Shown: positions 25,021 through 37,221 of the stretch, piece after piece
Position numbering within the stretch: the stretch's first letter is position 1
How the letters are laid out: the number at the start of each line of letters is the position of its first letter
DNA from: Sarcocystis neurona
Taxonomy: Eukaryota > Apicomplexa > Conoidasida > Eucoccidiorida > Sarcocystidae
Length of the DNA stretch: 64,000 nucleotides
Assembly (NCBI GenBank): GCA_000727475.1
Contig: KL647314.1
Coordinates: 94,304-158,303, forward strand
Direction of reading: 5' to 3'
Position numbers and translations under genes: made by a program
The notes under the pieces: model-generated
Databases searched by the model: none
Seen by the model: only the letters and a program-made list of their open reading frames with translations
Told to the model about the DNA's origin: nothing

Positions 25021-25520
25021 GTAGGTACACACTAACCAGGTGTTTTCCATGCGGTATCGGCATGTCCGGCATGGTCATTTTTATACACATATGTGTACAC
25101 ACGTGTGTGGGCAAGGACAGAGAGAAGCAGGGAAAAGAAAGATAGGGAAGAAGGAGAAGAAGAGGCGCATATCGACGAGGATGTGGATCTGCCACACTAC
25201 TTCGTGATTTACGCCTATCTTCAATGCAATATGATGGACAGCTACCCACATGATGCTGCAAGTACACGCAGAGATGTACACGTGTATGGGCACCAACATT
25301 TCTCCACCTATCTATCTATTTATCTATCTATCTATCAATATATATCCAGTGTATATATATACATATATAGGTATAGGTGGTTCTACACCTTGCGTCAACG
25401 TATCGATTGGTGGAGGCACTGCAGAAGTGACGACACTTTCTTCACCGCGGAGGAGGTAGCAGACGTAGAAGTGGCTCGACACAGGATACGAGGAAGCGAT
25501 CTTCTGCGCTACTGAGTTTC

Positions 25521-26726
25521 TTGCTTCGTCGCCCTCGCACAGCTGCTGCGCCTCCTGCTGCCCAGGTCTCGTACAGGTTCACGTTTCTTAATGTGCGTGG
25601 ACATCACCGAGAAGCATCAGAAAAGCTGGTAGCGCCTGCAATCACCTTACAGACTCTGGCCTCTGCAGGTGCGGGCAGGCGTCGCTGCTCAGCATCACTA
25701 GGGCCGTGTCTCTCGCTCTTTCTACGCTGTGCACCTCTGCTGTTTCTCTCTGTGTGCTTCGTGCTGCCGCCGCGTCACCAGAGGCATTGATGAAATGTGT
25801 TCCACTTGTGATGGATATGAATACACAAATGTGCAGACAGAAATGTACGTTCACACACGTCCTGTTCGTATAACTCTGTTTGTATGGATACGAACGTCAA
25901 TATGATATATATACACGCACGCGTACGGCTCGTACACCTTCGTATGTACATACCTTCATGCACATATATATATATATATACGTATATACGCACGTGTGCT
26001 ATTCGTAAATCTATTCGTATACCTGTAAGCATGTACATATATATGTATATATATATATATATATCCTCGGAGCAGGCATACGTGTACTTGTGCTGAATGT
26101 ATACTCATATATATGTATATATGTAGAGGAAGAGTGACCTTCCCCCCATATCAGTGTCTGTCTATAGGTATTCGTGTGTAGGGAAGAATGCTTCGGAAGT
26201 TGGGGTGCTACGCTTGCAGAGAGGAGGAGGCTCTCTGGAACCACACACGCACACATATAAAGTTTACTTTCTCCATCTGTGCCGCCCTTAAGTGAAGAAG
26301 AAAGAGTCCGCCGCAGCTACTACAGCAACTACGGTTAGTACTTCGTTGCTGCTGGGGGCCTTAACATTGGTGCGCGGCTGCAACTGACGCGACGTCTGCT
26401 GCGCCTGCTGCCGTACCTCTTGCCGCTCCGATTTCTAGTATGCTGCTGATGCTTATCTCGCTTCTACCACTATCGCTGCCCGCGCAATCACCAGTTTCGC
26501 TCTCACCACTGCAGCGACAGACGCTGCTGTTACTGCTGCGGTGCCTGCTGTTTGTCAGCTGCTGCTTGTGCTACTGCTGCACACGCGGAGTGGACACGAA
26601 GGGCTATTCCGCCGCAGAACCGAAAGAAGGACGGCAATTTACTTCGCACACGAATACGCACGTAGCGACACACCATATATATATATATATATCTTTGCAC
26701 GTTGCTAATATATACATATGTACACC

Positions 26727-26757
<31 letters not shown>

Positions 26758-27244
26758 AAGACAATCTTATTTGCGTAGCGGTAAACGTGCTCTGCATGCA
26801 TGTGAATGCTCAACGGTAGACACGAGCGGCAGTTTAGTGCAATAGTCCTGAGGCTGGGGACACTCCTTTCCGCTTCTGTTGACGTCAACGTTTTTTCTTC
26901 AGCGTCTGCAAACTGCTTCTTGAAATCGCAAGACGCAATCACTGTATCTCTCTCTAAATTTGTATAGATACACGCACACATGTGTGCACGCGCGTATAGG
27001 AGAGCCACCCTCGTACTTCTATGTAGTGGACAAACCGTGTTTATCTGTTTTTGCATGCTTGTTGATAAGATGCCTGTGTATTGTTCAATACAGGCCTACC
27101 TTGCGCTACACAAGTCTTCCTATCTGTCTATTTATCTGTCTACATATTTCCGAATGCATATGCGAATATGGAGACGCGTAGGTTTCTCATGCGGGCAGAC
27201 TTTCACGTCGGTTTATCTAAGCGCTCATGCGCCTAACCTCACAG
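25521..27244. other. Microsatellite-rich interval with a decayed Ala/Thr-coding patch
   Basis: 25,800-26,270 and 26,670-26,760 are TATA/ACGT microsatellites, including a pure (TA)14 run at 26,727-26,754. 26,377-26,600 reads as an Ala/Thr-rich frame (AATDATSAAPAAVPLAAP) that hits a TAG in one frame and continues in another (DAYLASTTIAARAITSF). 26,760-27,240 is featureless apart from a TATCTGTCTATT-type patch. Confidence 0.55.
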
Positions 27245-30215
27245 AAGCTGCTGCCGCACCTGTCCCTGTTGCAGTTTCTACGGCGCGAGGTGGCTGGGCT
27301 ATTGGCACAACACTTGCTGCTGCTGCGGTCGGTCACCAGTCAGCGCCAGCAGCAGCGGCAGCAGCTGCGCACGCAAAAGTGCTGCCCGACAATGTCATTG
27401 TCCATCACTCTGGGTCCTTCTGCAGCAAGGGGAGTACCAGCATTCGTCTGTGCCATGGCATCAGATGGAACAGCAACCACGGCAGCAGCGGTGCCAGCAG
27501 CAGCCTCAAGAGCAGCAGCAGCAGCAACAGCAACACCGGATGCCGGAGCAACGACAGCAGCTCTGCAAGCAGCGGAAACGTCGCCAGCGGTGGCAACAGC
27601 AGTGTCATGAGTGGAGGAGATACAGGGGAAAGACGGGAGGGACCCTGCAGAGCACGCGCTGCAGTAGCTCGTACCGCGCGTGTGCTCTGTGGAGTGAGTG
27701 AGGGATTTTCATGTTTTCGAAGGGAGAAGAGCCACGGGTTGCTGCGTTCTCGTGCTGTTGGTGCTTCCGAAGAAGCAGGGAAACTCACACAGGGACGTCC
27801 TATTACTGAGAGAGTCCCGCTACTAAACAGTGTGGTCCCGGTTTTTCGGCAGCACGGGAAGCGACAGGATTTAACGGAGCACCAACAGCAGCGACAGCAA
27901 AGTCAGATTTTTTATGCGCAGCAGCAGCAGCGAATGGTGGCTTTGCAGCAGTTGCAGCTGTTGTCCGTCAAGGAGCAGCCGCTGCGGCAGCAGGACGTCC
28001 AAGAGCAGCGACAACATCCCCAGCAGCAGCAATTCGTGCAGAAGGAAGAGGAGAAGGAGGAGCAGCAACAGTTTTCTAGTTTCCACACTTTCGATGACAG
28101 GAAAGAGGAGAGGCTCTGGCGGATTGCAGCAGAAGCAGAGAACCTGCATGCAGCAGAAGAAGGAAGATGCGCAGACACAGAGCGAGATACTTCCGGACTA
28201 TGGTTTCTCACAGTCGCAGCTACCCAGCGTCCGGCTCCAGAGTCAGCAGGTGCTGCAGCGGAAACTGGCTCTCCTGCTTATGGAGGAGAGTCGGCGGATA
28301 GAATTCGTTCTCGTTTCGGCAGTGGGGAAAGGAGAAGTTGCAGAAGTCGAGAAACGTTTGGAACGACTAGTGGTGCTAGGCGGCAGTTTGAACGTAGGAG
28401 GAATACCAGGAGCAGCGACAGTTGTAGCGGTAATTGCAGTCGTTTGAGTAACCGTAGAAACAGTAGTGGAGTTGTTGCTGTGTTAGACAGAGAAGAACAG
28501 AGAGAAATTGGCTTGTTCCCTATCACTAAGTATCTTTCTGATACGCTGTTGCAGGCAAAAAGTACTCTGTCTTTGTTGCTGCGCAGACGAGGTTCAGAAG
28601 GTGCTGCTGCAGCTTCACACCAGCGTTCTGCGGCTGCTGCCGCTGCTGCTGGAAAGGTTCGACGGCAAGCAGAAGCAGCTACTGCGATGCAGCAGCAGCA
28701 GCACGTACGGACAGAGGAGGAAGAAGAAATGTCACTGCAGGATGAATCCGATTTTGAACTGAAGGGGAACGTGTTACTGCTGCTGCTGCGACTCTTCTGC
28801 TTAGAAGAACTGCTGGCAGCAGAGTACGTGGAGGCAGCGGGAACAACAAAGAAAGTCGAGTTTCTGGGGAAAGAAGTAGAGGCCTTTAAGATGTACGCTC
28901 GAAAAAGGAGGGAGGATAGAAAACTAGGGTCGACCTCTCTACCACTTTCAGAACAAGGACCACCAGCTCCGCAAGTACGAGCAACAGCAGCAGCAGCCCA
29001 GCAAGCAGGGGTAGCCGGAACAGAAGCAGCCCGGCCACCATCAGCAGTGCCTGGTCGTGCTGCAGCAGCAGGTGCTGCAACCACAGCAGGTAGCAGTGTC
29101 GCAGCAGGTAACAGAGCCGCAGCAGCAGGTCTCCCACCTGGTGGTGATGCAGCGGCAGCAGCATGGGGAGGCGCTATATCGATGTGTACTGTAGGAGCAA
29201 CAGCCCCGGGTGGACCGTCAGTAATTGTGGCAACAACAAGTGTTGTGCCTGTGAACGATGTGTCAGCGACTGCAGCCGCAGCAGCTGCAGCAGAGCAGCA
29301 AGGAGAAGGAGGAGCGACAGTGGGACGAGAGGAGCAAGCAGCGGGAGCAGAGGGCGCAGTAAATTCGACAGCAAGAGGAAGCGGCCTACTGATCACGAAA
29401 GAGGAGATCGGAAGCGCAGGCGTAGACGGCAGGTCAGCAGGTGATAAGACAGCGCGCGCAGCAGCAAGCGGAGGGGGGTCAGGAGCAGCAGTCGCACAGG
29501 CAAAACGCGGAGAGGGAGACACAGAAGAAGCAGCAGCGAGGAAATTGCCAACAACAGACGCAGCATCAGAGAAAATAGCACCTGCTGCTTTGCTACACAG
29601 AGAAGCAGCAGGGGATGGTGCTGGGCCAGCAGCAGAATCTTCAACAGCTGCAGCAGACCGAGGAACGGTGACGCCAATATCGGGAGCGACTGCACAGTCG
29701 TCACAGGAAGGATTCGTGGAGCAACAGCAAGTGCCTGAGGAAGGTAGGGGTAGCGGTGACCCTCCGCAGCAAGGCAAGGAGACGCAACCGCAGCTGCAGC
29801 AGCAGCACTTGGAGAACCTGCAGGAGCAGCAGCGGCACACACCAGAGAGGCCCCAGGACGAGCAGCAAAGAGAGCAACGGAGGAAAACGCGGCAACAGCA
29901 AGAGCCTCAGCACGAGGAGCCACAAGAGCGGCAGAACGAGGAGCAAGAGGAGCAGCAGCGAGAGGCCGCGCAGGAGGACCTAGAGCAGGGCGCTGCTGAG
30001 CGGATCGCCACGGTTGAAGGTGGGAGCAGCAACAGCGGAGGACGAGGAGGGACAGCAGCGGCGCAGCGACGAAGAGAAATGAGACGGAAGTACCTGATGT
30101 TGCTTGGGGCCGGGGCAATGGATGAGACGAGTGAAACAGAAAAGTTTAGACTGGACGAGCTGCAAAAAATTCTCTTGACTGTTCTCCCCTTCTCCACAAT
30201 AGACGAAATCAACAG
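27245..30215 (+). CDS. Low-complexity Gln/Glu/Ala-rich protein, exon cluster of unresolved structure
   Basis: One frame is open from 26,980 to 30,324, but its first ~85 codons are microsatellite. A good acceptor (CCTAACCTCACAG) at 27,244 and a donor (AACAG|GTTGGA) at 30,215 bound the likely coding part. Frame 1 holds a Gln-rich block (27,870-28,075), EEMSLQDESDFELKG to RKRREDRKL (28,720-28,920), a long Ala/Thr/Gly-rich linker (28,970-29,700), a Gln/Glu-rich block (29,700-30,000) and a final ordinary helix MRRKYLMLLGAG...LDELQKILLTVLPF (30,080-30,200). Clear protein-like segments also lie in another frame: ILPDYGFSQSQL...VLQRKLALLLMEESRR (28,150-28,393) and DEVQKVLLQLHTSVLRLLPL (28,588-28,704). 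Either small introns remove the shifts or the assembly has indels in CAG runs. The helical Leu-rich segments suggest an alpha-solenoid, but no family is recognised. Confidence 0.4.
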
Positions 30216-30876
30216 GTTGGATGAAAACACACACATACACACACACGTGTATACATACGTGTATATATATATATTTACGGCAGTATACATATATGTACGT
30301 ACGAGAGTATACGTGTTCTTGTAATATATGTATGTGTATACGTATATGCACGCCAATATTAGCGTATTTGGTGTAACACGGCTGAGTGCATCCGTGTGAG
30401 CATTGATAGCGAGGCCGTGATACTCCACGCTCTTAACCTATTCACGGTCACCTACATGGATGTGTTTATTCTTGTGTCTATATATTAGATAGATACGATT
30501 ATATCTGCCCAAGGTGTACCTTCACACATATATATATACATATACATATACATACATACATACGTGTACAACTGCCTACCAGACAACTCAGGTGGCTTAC
30601 ATATACATGTACATATAAACATGTATGCAGGGTATACAAAACTTTAACTAGGATTTCACGAAGATTTGTATCTATCAGAGATATGATAGCCGTCGTCCTA
30701 CAGGCAATTAGTTCTCTACGTATTGTCGTAAATGTATCTGTCTACGAACAGATGGTGTACATACACACGTACATAAATACGCACGTACACACACGCATAG
30801 GAATAGATGTACATATGGATGTATTGATGCATATATATATAGATGAGTGTACGCGTGCATGTATATGGGTGCGCAG

Positions 30877-31197
30877 AGTATCAAAGGATGACTGATGAAG
30901 AAAGAAGAAAGCTTATACTTCTTTCTTCTTGCACGGTCTATGGCGGCTCCCTTGCTGCTGCTCTCCTGCTGCTGCTGCTGTGCAGACCTCCCCCCTGTCT
31001 GCTCTTTCCCGCCGTTGCTGAGGGCGCTCTTTTCTCTCTACTCGTACCGTCACGGTCTCAGGCCATATTACGCAGTGCGTCGTTGTCGTCTTGGTCGACT
31101 TATCTGCAGCTGCTGCGAGACAACTGCGTACTACGAGACCCACGTCCTTCGTACGGTGTTGCTGCTGCTGCTGCAGGCCTGAGTCAAGAACAAACCT
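30877..31197 (+). CDS. Candidate exon, Leu-rich, unrecognised protein
   Basis: The frame follows an acceptor (GTGCGCAG, ending at 30,876) and runs YQRMTDEERRKLILLSSC, then a CTG-encoded Leu run, then FPAVAEGALFSLLVPSRSQA and STYLQLLRDNCVLRD, to a donor (ACCT|GTAAAC) at 31,197. A rival reading frame between 30,978 and 31,155 is also open. It may continue the protein of 27,245-30,215, because strand and composition match, but the phases could not be joined with certainty. No domain recognised. Confidence 0.3.
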
Positions 31198-31411
31198 GTA
31201 AACTTCTTCGACGGTCGTCTATTCATGCATAGATATGTGCAGGTGCGCGTGGGAAGACATACGCTACAAACACAGACATCTACATATAGGAGCATATACA
31301 CATACGTAATACACGTGAGATTTTCCATATACATATGTATATATGTATATATATGAATGTGTGTGTATGTGCACTGCGTCCCTTTTCTGTGGGTTGTGCT
31401 GCTACTGTGGC

Positions 31412-31560
31412 AGATTTTTGCTGCACGAGCTGCTGCAGAGTCCTGCAGGAGCAACTATACGGGCGAAGGACGTGCGGCTGCCACTGCTCCTCCCCGCCTT
31501 TTTACGGGTGGGAGAAGCTCTGTCATTGCGAAAACGCAGCAGTGGAACAAGTAGATGCGC
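31412..31560 (+). CDS. Candidate exon, unrecognised protein
   Basis: Between an acceptor (TGTGGCAG, ending at 31,411) and the TA/TG microsatellite beginning at 31,580, two + frames look protein-like. One reads FLLHELLQSPAGATIRAKDV and then LPLLLPAFLRVGEAL; it is helical and resembles the other Leu-rich exons nearby. The other matches the phase left by the exon ending at 31,197 and reads CRVLQEQLYGRRTCG...VEQVDAL to a donor near 31,563. I could not decide between them. Confidence 0.25.
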
Positions 31561-31579
31561 TTAGGTCTACGGCCCTCTG

Positions 31580-34223
31580 TGTGTGTGTATACGTACGCGT
31601 ACACCTGTACATATATACATATATATACACATATATATTTCCATTGGTATAAACGTACACGTGTATACACATGCGTATATAGGCATACACACGTAAGCGT
31701 ATGTATATGTGTACAGATACTTGCATAGGTGCACATAGACAAATCTCCAAATATATGCAGGGGACGTGTATGTACATATACAAACATATATACACGTACA
31801 GGTAAACATCTTTCAAACGCGCTGACACGCACATATGTAAATATAGGGACGTGTCCCTGTACACGCGTGCATCTATACATATCGCTGCTCATATGCTCAC
31901 CCAAAATTTAAAGCTAGCCACATGACTTCTGTAAAGGAGGCCGCAAAGAGGTAGACGCAATCAACGTGTACGTGTGGATATGTCTAGGTGATGTATGTGA
32001 CGCCTTTTTCAAATCTTTGCCCACACACGAAGACATAAGATGCGCGGGATGAGCTACAAAGATATACGCGTATACACGACCACCCCATCCTGTAGATACA
32101 TATATATATATATATATATATTCTCATTCGAGGTGAGGGACGCACACAAGGTTCAGTTTATGCCACCCACCAGCCGGTACACACGGGTGCACCTCCACAT
32201 GCATGTTTATGCGTGTACATGCGTATGTGGAGAACGTGCTTTTGCATTTACATATGCAACTGCACTTGTGCGCGGGCACCGACCCGTCCCTACTGTTTCA
32301 TGTATCAACATATATTTACATATGTGTACGGGGTGACTTATGCAGATACACCTCTGTTTACCTACTAGCTTCCTGGCGTGCATCGGGACACACAGAGGTC
32401 GACCGGGGCATGTGTCGTCAGTGGACAATTCATAAACACCTACGAGTATGGTACATAGGTTCCCCTGTCTATCGCAGTATATATATATATATATGTATGC
32501 GGGTGTGTCTACTTGTACACGTGCGCAAAGATATATGTGCGTGTTTTCGCAGCTTTGTTACGTGCATATATGTGTCTTTTTGTGGCGTGTATGTGAAGAC
32601 ATGTGTACGTGTCTATGTAGACCTTACGTATGTATTTGTCTGCGTTGTCTTGTGCTGGTCGTGGTAGTTGTATGTCTATGTATCTTCCTTTCTGCGGTTC
32701 TTGGGGTACTGCTGTGCAAGTATATGTTTCTACGCGTCTGCAGACATTTTTAGATATAAATGTTGTATGGGCCTACACGAATACTGTAGAAATTATTCTT
32801 TAGGCTTGCTCACGCAGGAATGTCAAAACATGACAAACACACATGCAGCGGTAGATCTACGCCCGCTCACGGTCACGCGTGTGTACTTGCACAAGTATAC
32901 GTCCGTATGTATGTATGTATCTATCTATCTATCAATCTATATATATATATATGTATACGTACGAACATACACGACAGTGTCTACTGCGTCGAATACATAT
33001 TTGTGCCAACTGTATCGACAATGTTCGCTCATTTTTTTGCATGCGCGAATGTATACACTTTCAAGCGTTCACGTCCCTTACAAATATATACATAGGAGAA
33101 GTCTGCATGGGCTCAAGCATGACGTCTTAAACGCGCGGCGCTCATGCACAGGCATCAGCTGGGATGCCGCAGACACACCTTCGCGCACACTTGCACACAA
33201 ATATACACACGGCGGGTCCACACCAATTTGCGGCGAAAGGCTGTCTTCTGCAAGTATACATGTATATGTACATGCAGAAACACGTGTACAGAGATTGATC
33301 GAAGAAACGGGCAGATTCAAGTAGATATAGAAGCACATGGATACAAATATGCTGGATATCATGCGCTACGCAAAAGTGTGTACACACGTCTACGGGCGTG
33401 AGTGTATACAGGCAAACGTTCGTGAACGTAGACGAATGCCGCGATGTATAAGCTGCTGCATCCAAGTGTGGTCAATATACAATTCAATCGATCTTTCTTT
33501 ATACATATATGTATATATATACAGAGATATATAGAGGGACGTGTATACAGGAGTACACACAAGCTATGTTCCTTACATGCTGGCTGTATAAAAAAGGGCG
33601 CGAAAGTGGGTAATCCACTTGTGTAGACGGGGTCTCTACTTGTACCTCCCTATACAGCATTTGCATAATCTCACATTATACTTCTGCATGCGTTACAGCT
33701 GACCTTCACTTGCACTCTCCTTCATTCAAAGCAGACGCCGTTGTCTGCTACTCTTTTCTGGCGGCGTAGTATACACGGGCTTCCATACACACACGTGTAG
33801 ACGTGTATGCGGATACCTTTCCGGCATCCATGTATCTGCATGCATGCGCACGCATAAAAGACCTTTTGCACACATATGGAGATACGCACTACTTCCCTGT
33901 CCACTCTGAGCTGTCTACATGGGTATGCATGTGGACACACGTATATGTAAGGTTTATATAAAAACTCTTCACACACATATATAGAGATATGTACTTTTTC
34001 CTCTTATACACATGAAGCTGTCTACATGCGTATGCATATAGGCACATGTATACGTAAATTATTCCCTGTATGCGTACATCTAGGGGTCTACAATACCACG
34101 CCTATTTATGGAAGTATTTGTACTCCCCTCTCTTTGAATTTTCTCGGTTGTGTGCATGCTTGCGTGTCTCGCCACATGATTGTCGGCCTATTATCGTGTA
34201 CTATTAATCCCTTCCATTCACAG
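31580..34223. repeat. Microsatellite-dominated interval
   Basis: Dense TATATG, ACACGTAT and GTATGTAT motifs, with pure TA runs near 32,098-32,121 and 32,478-32,493 and a (TATC)n patch near 32,918. All open frames here are Tyr/Cys/Ile/Val/His-rich shadows of these repeats. A ~103-bp tandem duplication sits at 33,862-34,067. No gene seen, so this is probably intron or spacer between exon clusters. Confidence 0.7.
33862..34067 (+). repeat. ~103-bp diverged tandem duplication
   Basis: The two copies share CACACATATGGAGATACGCACT / CACACATATATAGAGATATGTACT (quoted in part), then GCTGTCTACATGGGTATGCAT / GCTGTCTACATGCGTATGCAT, then GTATATGTAAGG / GTATACGTAAAT. Copy 1 starts near 33,866 and copy 2 near 33,970. 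Confidence 0.7.
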
Positions 34224-36136
34224 GCGAGGCTCTCTGCTTTGTCTTGGGCGTTTTGCAGAATATCGTCGCGGAGTTGAAAGTGAGGACTTTCACTGCTGAT
34301 AAAAAGGCCCAAGAAACAGCTCTTGAGGTATGTTCTCGCGGACAAAGTCTACGTCCTCCTTCGAGTGGCTGCATGCAGCCCCGCCGTACTTCGTTTTCTT
34401 CCCCCTCCTTCTTTTTCTTTTTTTTAAAGGAGTGGATGACTCGACCGAGCGATGTTGTACTTCCGTCGTCGCACGACCAACGAATCTATATGTATGTGCA
34501 AGTGTGTATCCGAAGGAACAAAAGTTTACGCGCACAGACGTGTACGCAGGAGCAAATGCCTTTGTAGGGCAGGGCTGTCGAAGCGACTTCAGTTATCAGT
34601 TCGCGTAGCTGGTCCTTACAACTGCAGAAAAAAAAAGGAGGATGCGCGCACCCGCTTTACATCTGCATTACACACACCTTCGTATACATTTATCAATATA
34701 GTGTTCTACTCGTCGATTCCTATCTGCAAAGGCCTACCACTCTATACACATAAAACCCAACTCTATATTATCACGTATACGAATACGTTTCTATTGTCTG
34801 CATACACATGTGCACACCTAATAGAGACAGAAACCGCTGTACACATACGTGTATTCGTGTATGCGTACCCATACGTAGGAGCACGTTGGTTTTTATGTTT
34901 GTAGTAGCGTTTGGAGTTGAGGCGCTTCTTTTCTTCCTTTGTATATACGGTGAACCACCGCGTGTTTTCTTCCGTTCTCATGTGGATGTTTTGTATATTT
35001 TCTCTCTTCTTTCGACTCGCTTGCTCTACCCCCCTCGCTTCTGCCTTCTCTGTAAAAGCCCTTCTACGATGGTTTCTCGTCCTGTCTCTCTCCATACATG
35101 TATATATATGTACACGTTGGCATTAAAGGTTCGCAGATTTCTGTGGATCCATGCGTGTATTCCGTCTCCGTCACTTTGACATACGTATCACCTTCGTCTC
35201 TCTAGCTACTTTCTTTTCCTTCCTTTTATGTGTCGCATAACCTTGATCTTTCTATCAGGTTGCAGCTGCCCTCTGAGTGCAGCTGCTCTCCACCTGCAGC
35301 TATTCTCCGCCTGCAGCTGCTCTCCGCCTGCAGCCGCTCTCCGCCGGCAGCTGCTCTCCACCTGCAGCTACTCTCCGCCTGCAGTTGCTCTCCGCCTGCA
35401 GTTGCTCTCCGCCTGCAGCTGCTCTCCGGTTGTTGCTGGTCTCGGCCTGCTGCTGGCGCTCTTTTCGTTTCCCGATGCTCCTCTGCTGCCAGGGCTCCAG
35501 GCCGGCTGCCCTCGACTTTTTAAAAATTTTTCTTCTTCTCCTTGCTGCCCTGCGGATGCTGCTGCGACCTCGCGCAGCAGATGCGGAACTCTGCTGCTTC
35601 TGTTGCTTCTTACCCCCGCTGCGTTACATCGCCTCTCTCATTCTACTTCTGGTGCTGCTGATTATACTTCCTTATCCTACAGCTTCTTCTTCTTCTTTCT
35701 GCTGCTGCTTCTTCCACGTGGATGTTCGCTGCAGCTACGACGTTGCCGCCGGCTCCTGCGGAGGCGCTTTTTGAAGATGTTGTCTCACCGATCGAACTTG
35801 GAGGATATCCTCTCTCTTCCCCTGACGCTGTCTGACTTCCTCTTTATTACGAAAAGCAACAGGTGCAGCGGCCGCAGCAGCAGCAGCATCCTCTTTGCTG
35901 TTGCATGTTTCCACGTCATGCAGGAGCTGCAGACGCCAGCTCAGGCGCTGACGTGGAAGGCCGTAGAGGCACTCACTACGTTTCAGGTGAGATACTCAGG
36001 CAGCTGCAGCAGCAAAAAAAGAGCAGACGTCGGGCAAGAAAAAGGAAGAAGCAGGTGGGGGCAGAAGGAGTGGATGCACCGGCTTCAGCAAAAGGACCAG
36101 GAGCGAGAAGAAGAGAGGAAGAAAGTGGAGAAGTAG
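34224..36136 (+). CDS. Candidate C-terminal exons of an unrecognised protein
   Basis: Exon 34,224-34,327 runs from acceptor ATTCACAG to donor GAG|GTATGT; an internal acceptor TTTGCAG at 34,258 gives the same frame. It reads EALCFVLGVLQNIVAELKV and then FTADKKAQETALE, and ends in phase 0. A phase-0 acceptor (GTCATGCAG) at 35,923 opens ELQTPAQALTWKAVEALTTF, whose frame runs to a stop at 36,134 with a Lys/Glu/Arg-rich tail (KDQEREEERKKVEK). A GTGAGA donor at 35,987 could instead end that exon. The same frame is open back to 35,228 and includes LSHRSNLEDILSLPLTLSDF, so the second exon may begin earlier, near the 17-bp minisatellite. The segments look helical. No family recognised. Confidence 0.35.
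35261..35430 (+). repeat. 17-bp minisatellite, ten units
   Basis: Ten head-to-tail units of TGCAGCTGCTCTCCGCC, with the first and last units and about one base per unit variable. Because 17 is not a multiple of 3, all three + frames cycle through the same 17-residue pattern (…SACSCSPPAAALRLQL…) and none is interrupted. Confidence 0.9.
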
Positions 36137-36159
36137 ATCAGCAGATACGCAGCGCTTAG

Positions 36160-37221
36160 CTGAGGAGGCAGCTGTACCAAGCTGGCGATAAAGGACGTTG
36201 CAACAAATGCCAGAGTAGCAGCAGCAGCAGAGATTGGGAGAGAAGCAGACGACCACGAAGAAGTAGACGCAGGTGAACGAGTAAAATCGAAGAAGAACGT
36301 CAGCTGTTTGTTTTCGACAGGAGGCCTAGTGAAGCAGAATCAGTAGAAAACGAAGAGATCGCGGATGGCCATAGTCACGTAGGCTACTATAGAAAAGACT
36401 GTAGCGACAGCAGCAAGACACACGGGGCACGGGACAACAGAAAGGGGACGAGAGAACGCTGCAACGCATCTACAAGAAGATGCGAAGAAGTACAAAAGAA
36501 TCGGCGGGAAAGACGCGTAGGTTTTTGCTCTCTACAAACCTGTCCATATGGACGTGGACACTCTTGTGTGCACGTTTGTTTACCTGCTGTGTGCACTTCT
36601 GTATAACGTGGATCGATCTGGAGAATATTTGGACATATGTGTTGCTTCCCCCCAGATATATTCACCTGACGTACATATACATGCATATATATATGTATTC
36701 ATATAAATATACGGACGACAACGAATGCTACATTTACATGCAAATAGGCGCCTGCAGTTGCGTGTGTCTTCTTAAAAGGAGGGTTCGTCTTGCGTCCGAT
36801 CGGGTGGTGCTACGTAAACACAAAATTTGTATACATATATATATATATAAGCAGTCAACTATGTGTGTACGTATGCATATATATATACATATATGTATAA
36901 ATATGCCACATGAATATCTACATGTGTGTATAGCTACTAGCGGTTTCCGGTTCACCTAGCAGTGTTACTGATGTTTGCTTTCTGGGGCATTTCTTCTTGC
37001 TGCTGCAGTTGTCACTTCACGTTCTTTTATCTGTCTCGGGGTGCTAGTGCGGTTGTTGGGCGTTCCTGTCTGCTGGCGGCTTCAAAACAGGCTCGCCTGC
37101 TCTTGCTGCTGCTGCAGCTGTTAGTAGCGCTTTCCCTGAGTCTCTACTGCGTTTCCCCTCCATGTAGCTACTGCTTCTCTACTTTTTGTTGCTGCTGTTG
37201 CTGGTGCACCTTGTGTCCATA
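36160..37221. other. Spacer with microsatellites and GCT-rich patch
   Basis: 36,160-36,500 is purine-rich and may be 3' flank. 36,640-36,910 is TATA microsatellite. 37,000-37,220 is CTG/GCT-rich and reads Ala-rich in one frame (SPALAAAAAVSSAFPESLL) and Leu-rich in another, without a fixable exon. Confidence 0.4.

Noticed and set aside
28278..29840. 520-codon - strand open frame, Ser/Ala/Cys/Leu-rich
   Set aside because: Composition follows directly from CAG and GCA runs on the + strand; no protein-like block, while + frames have several.
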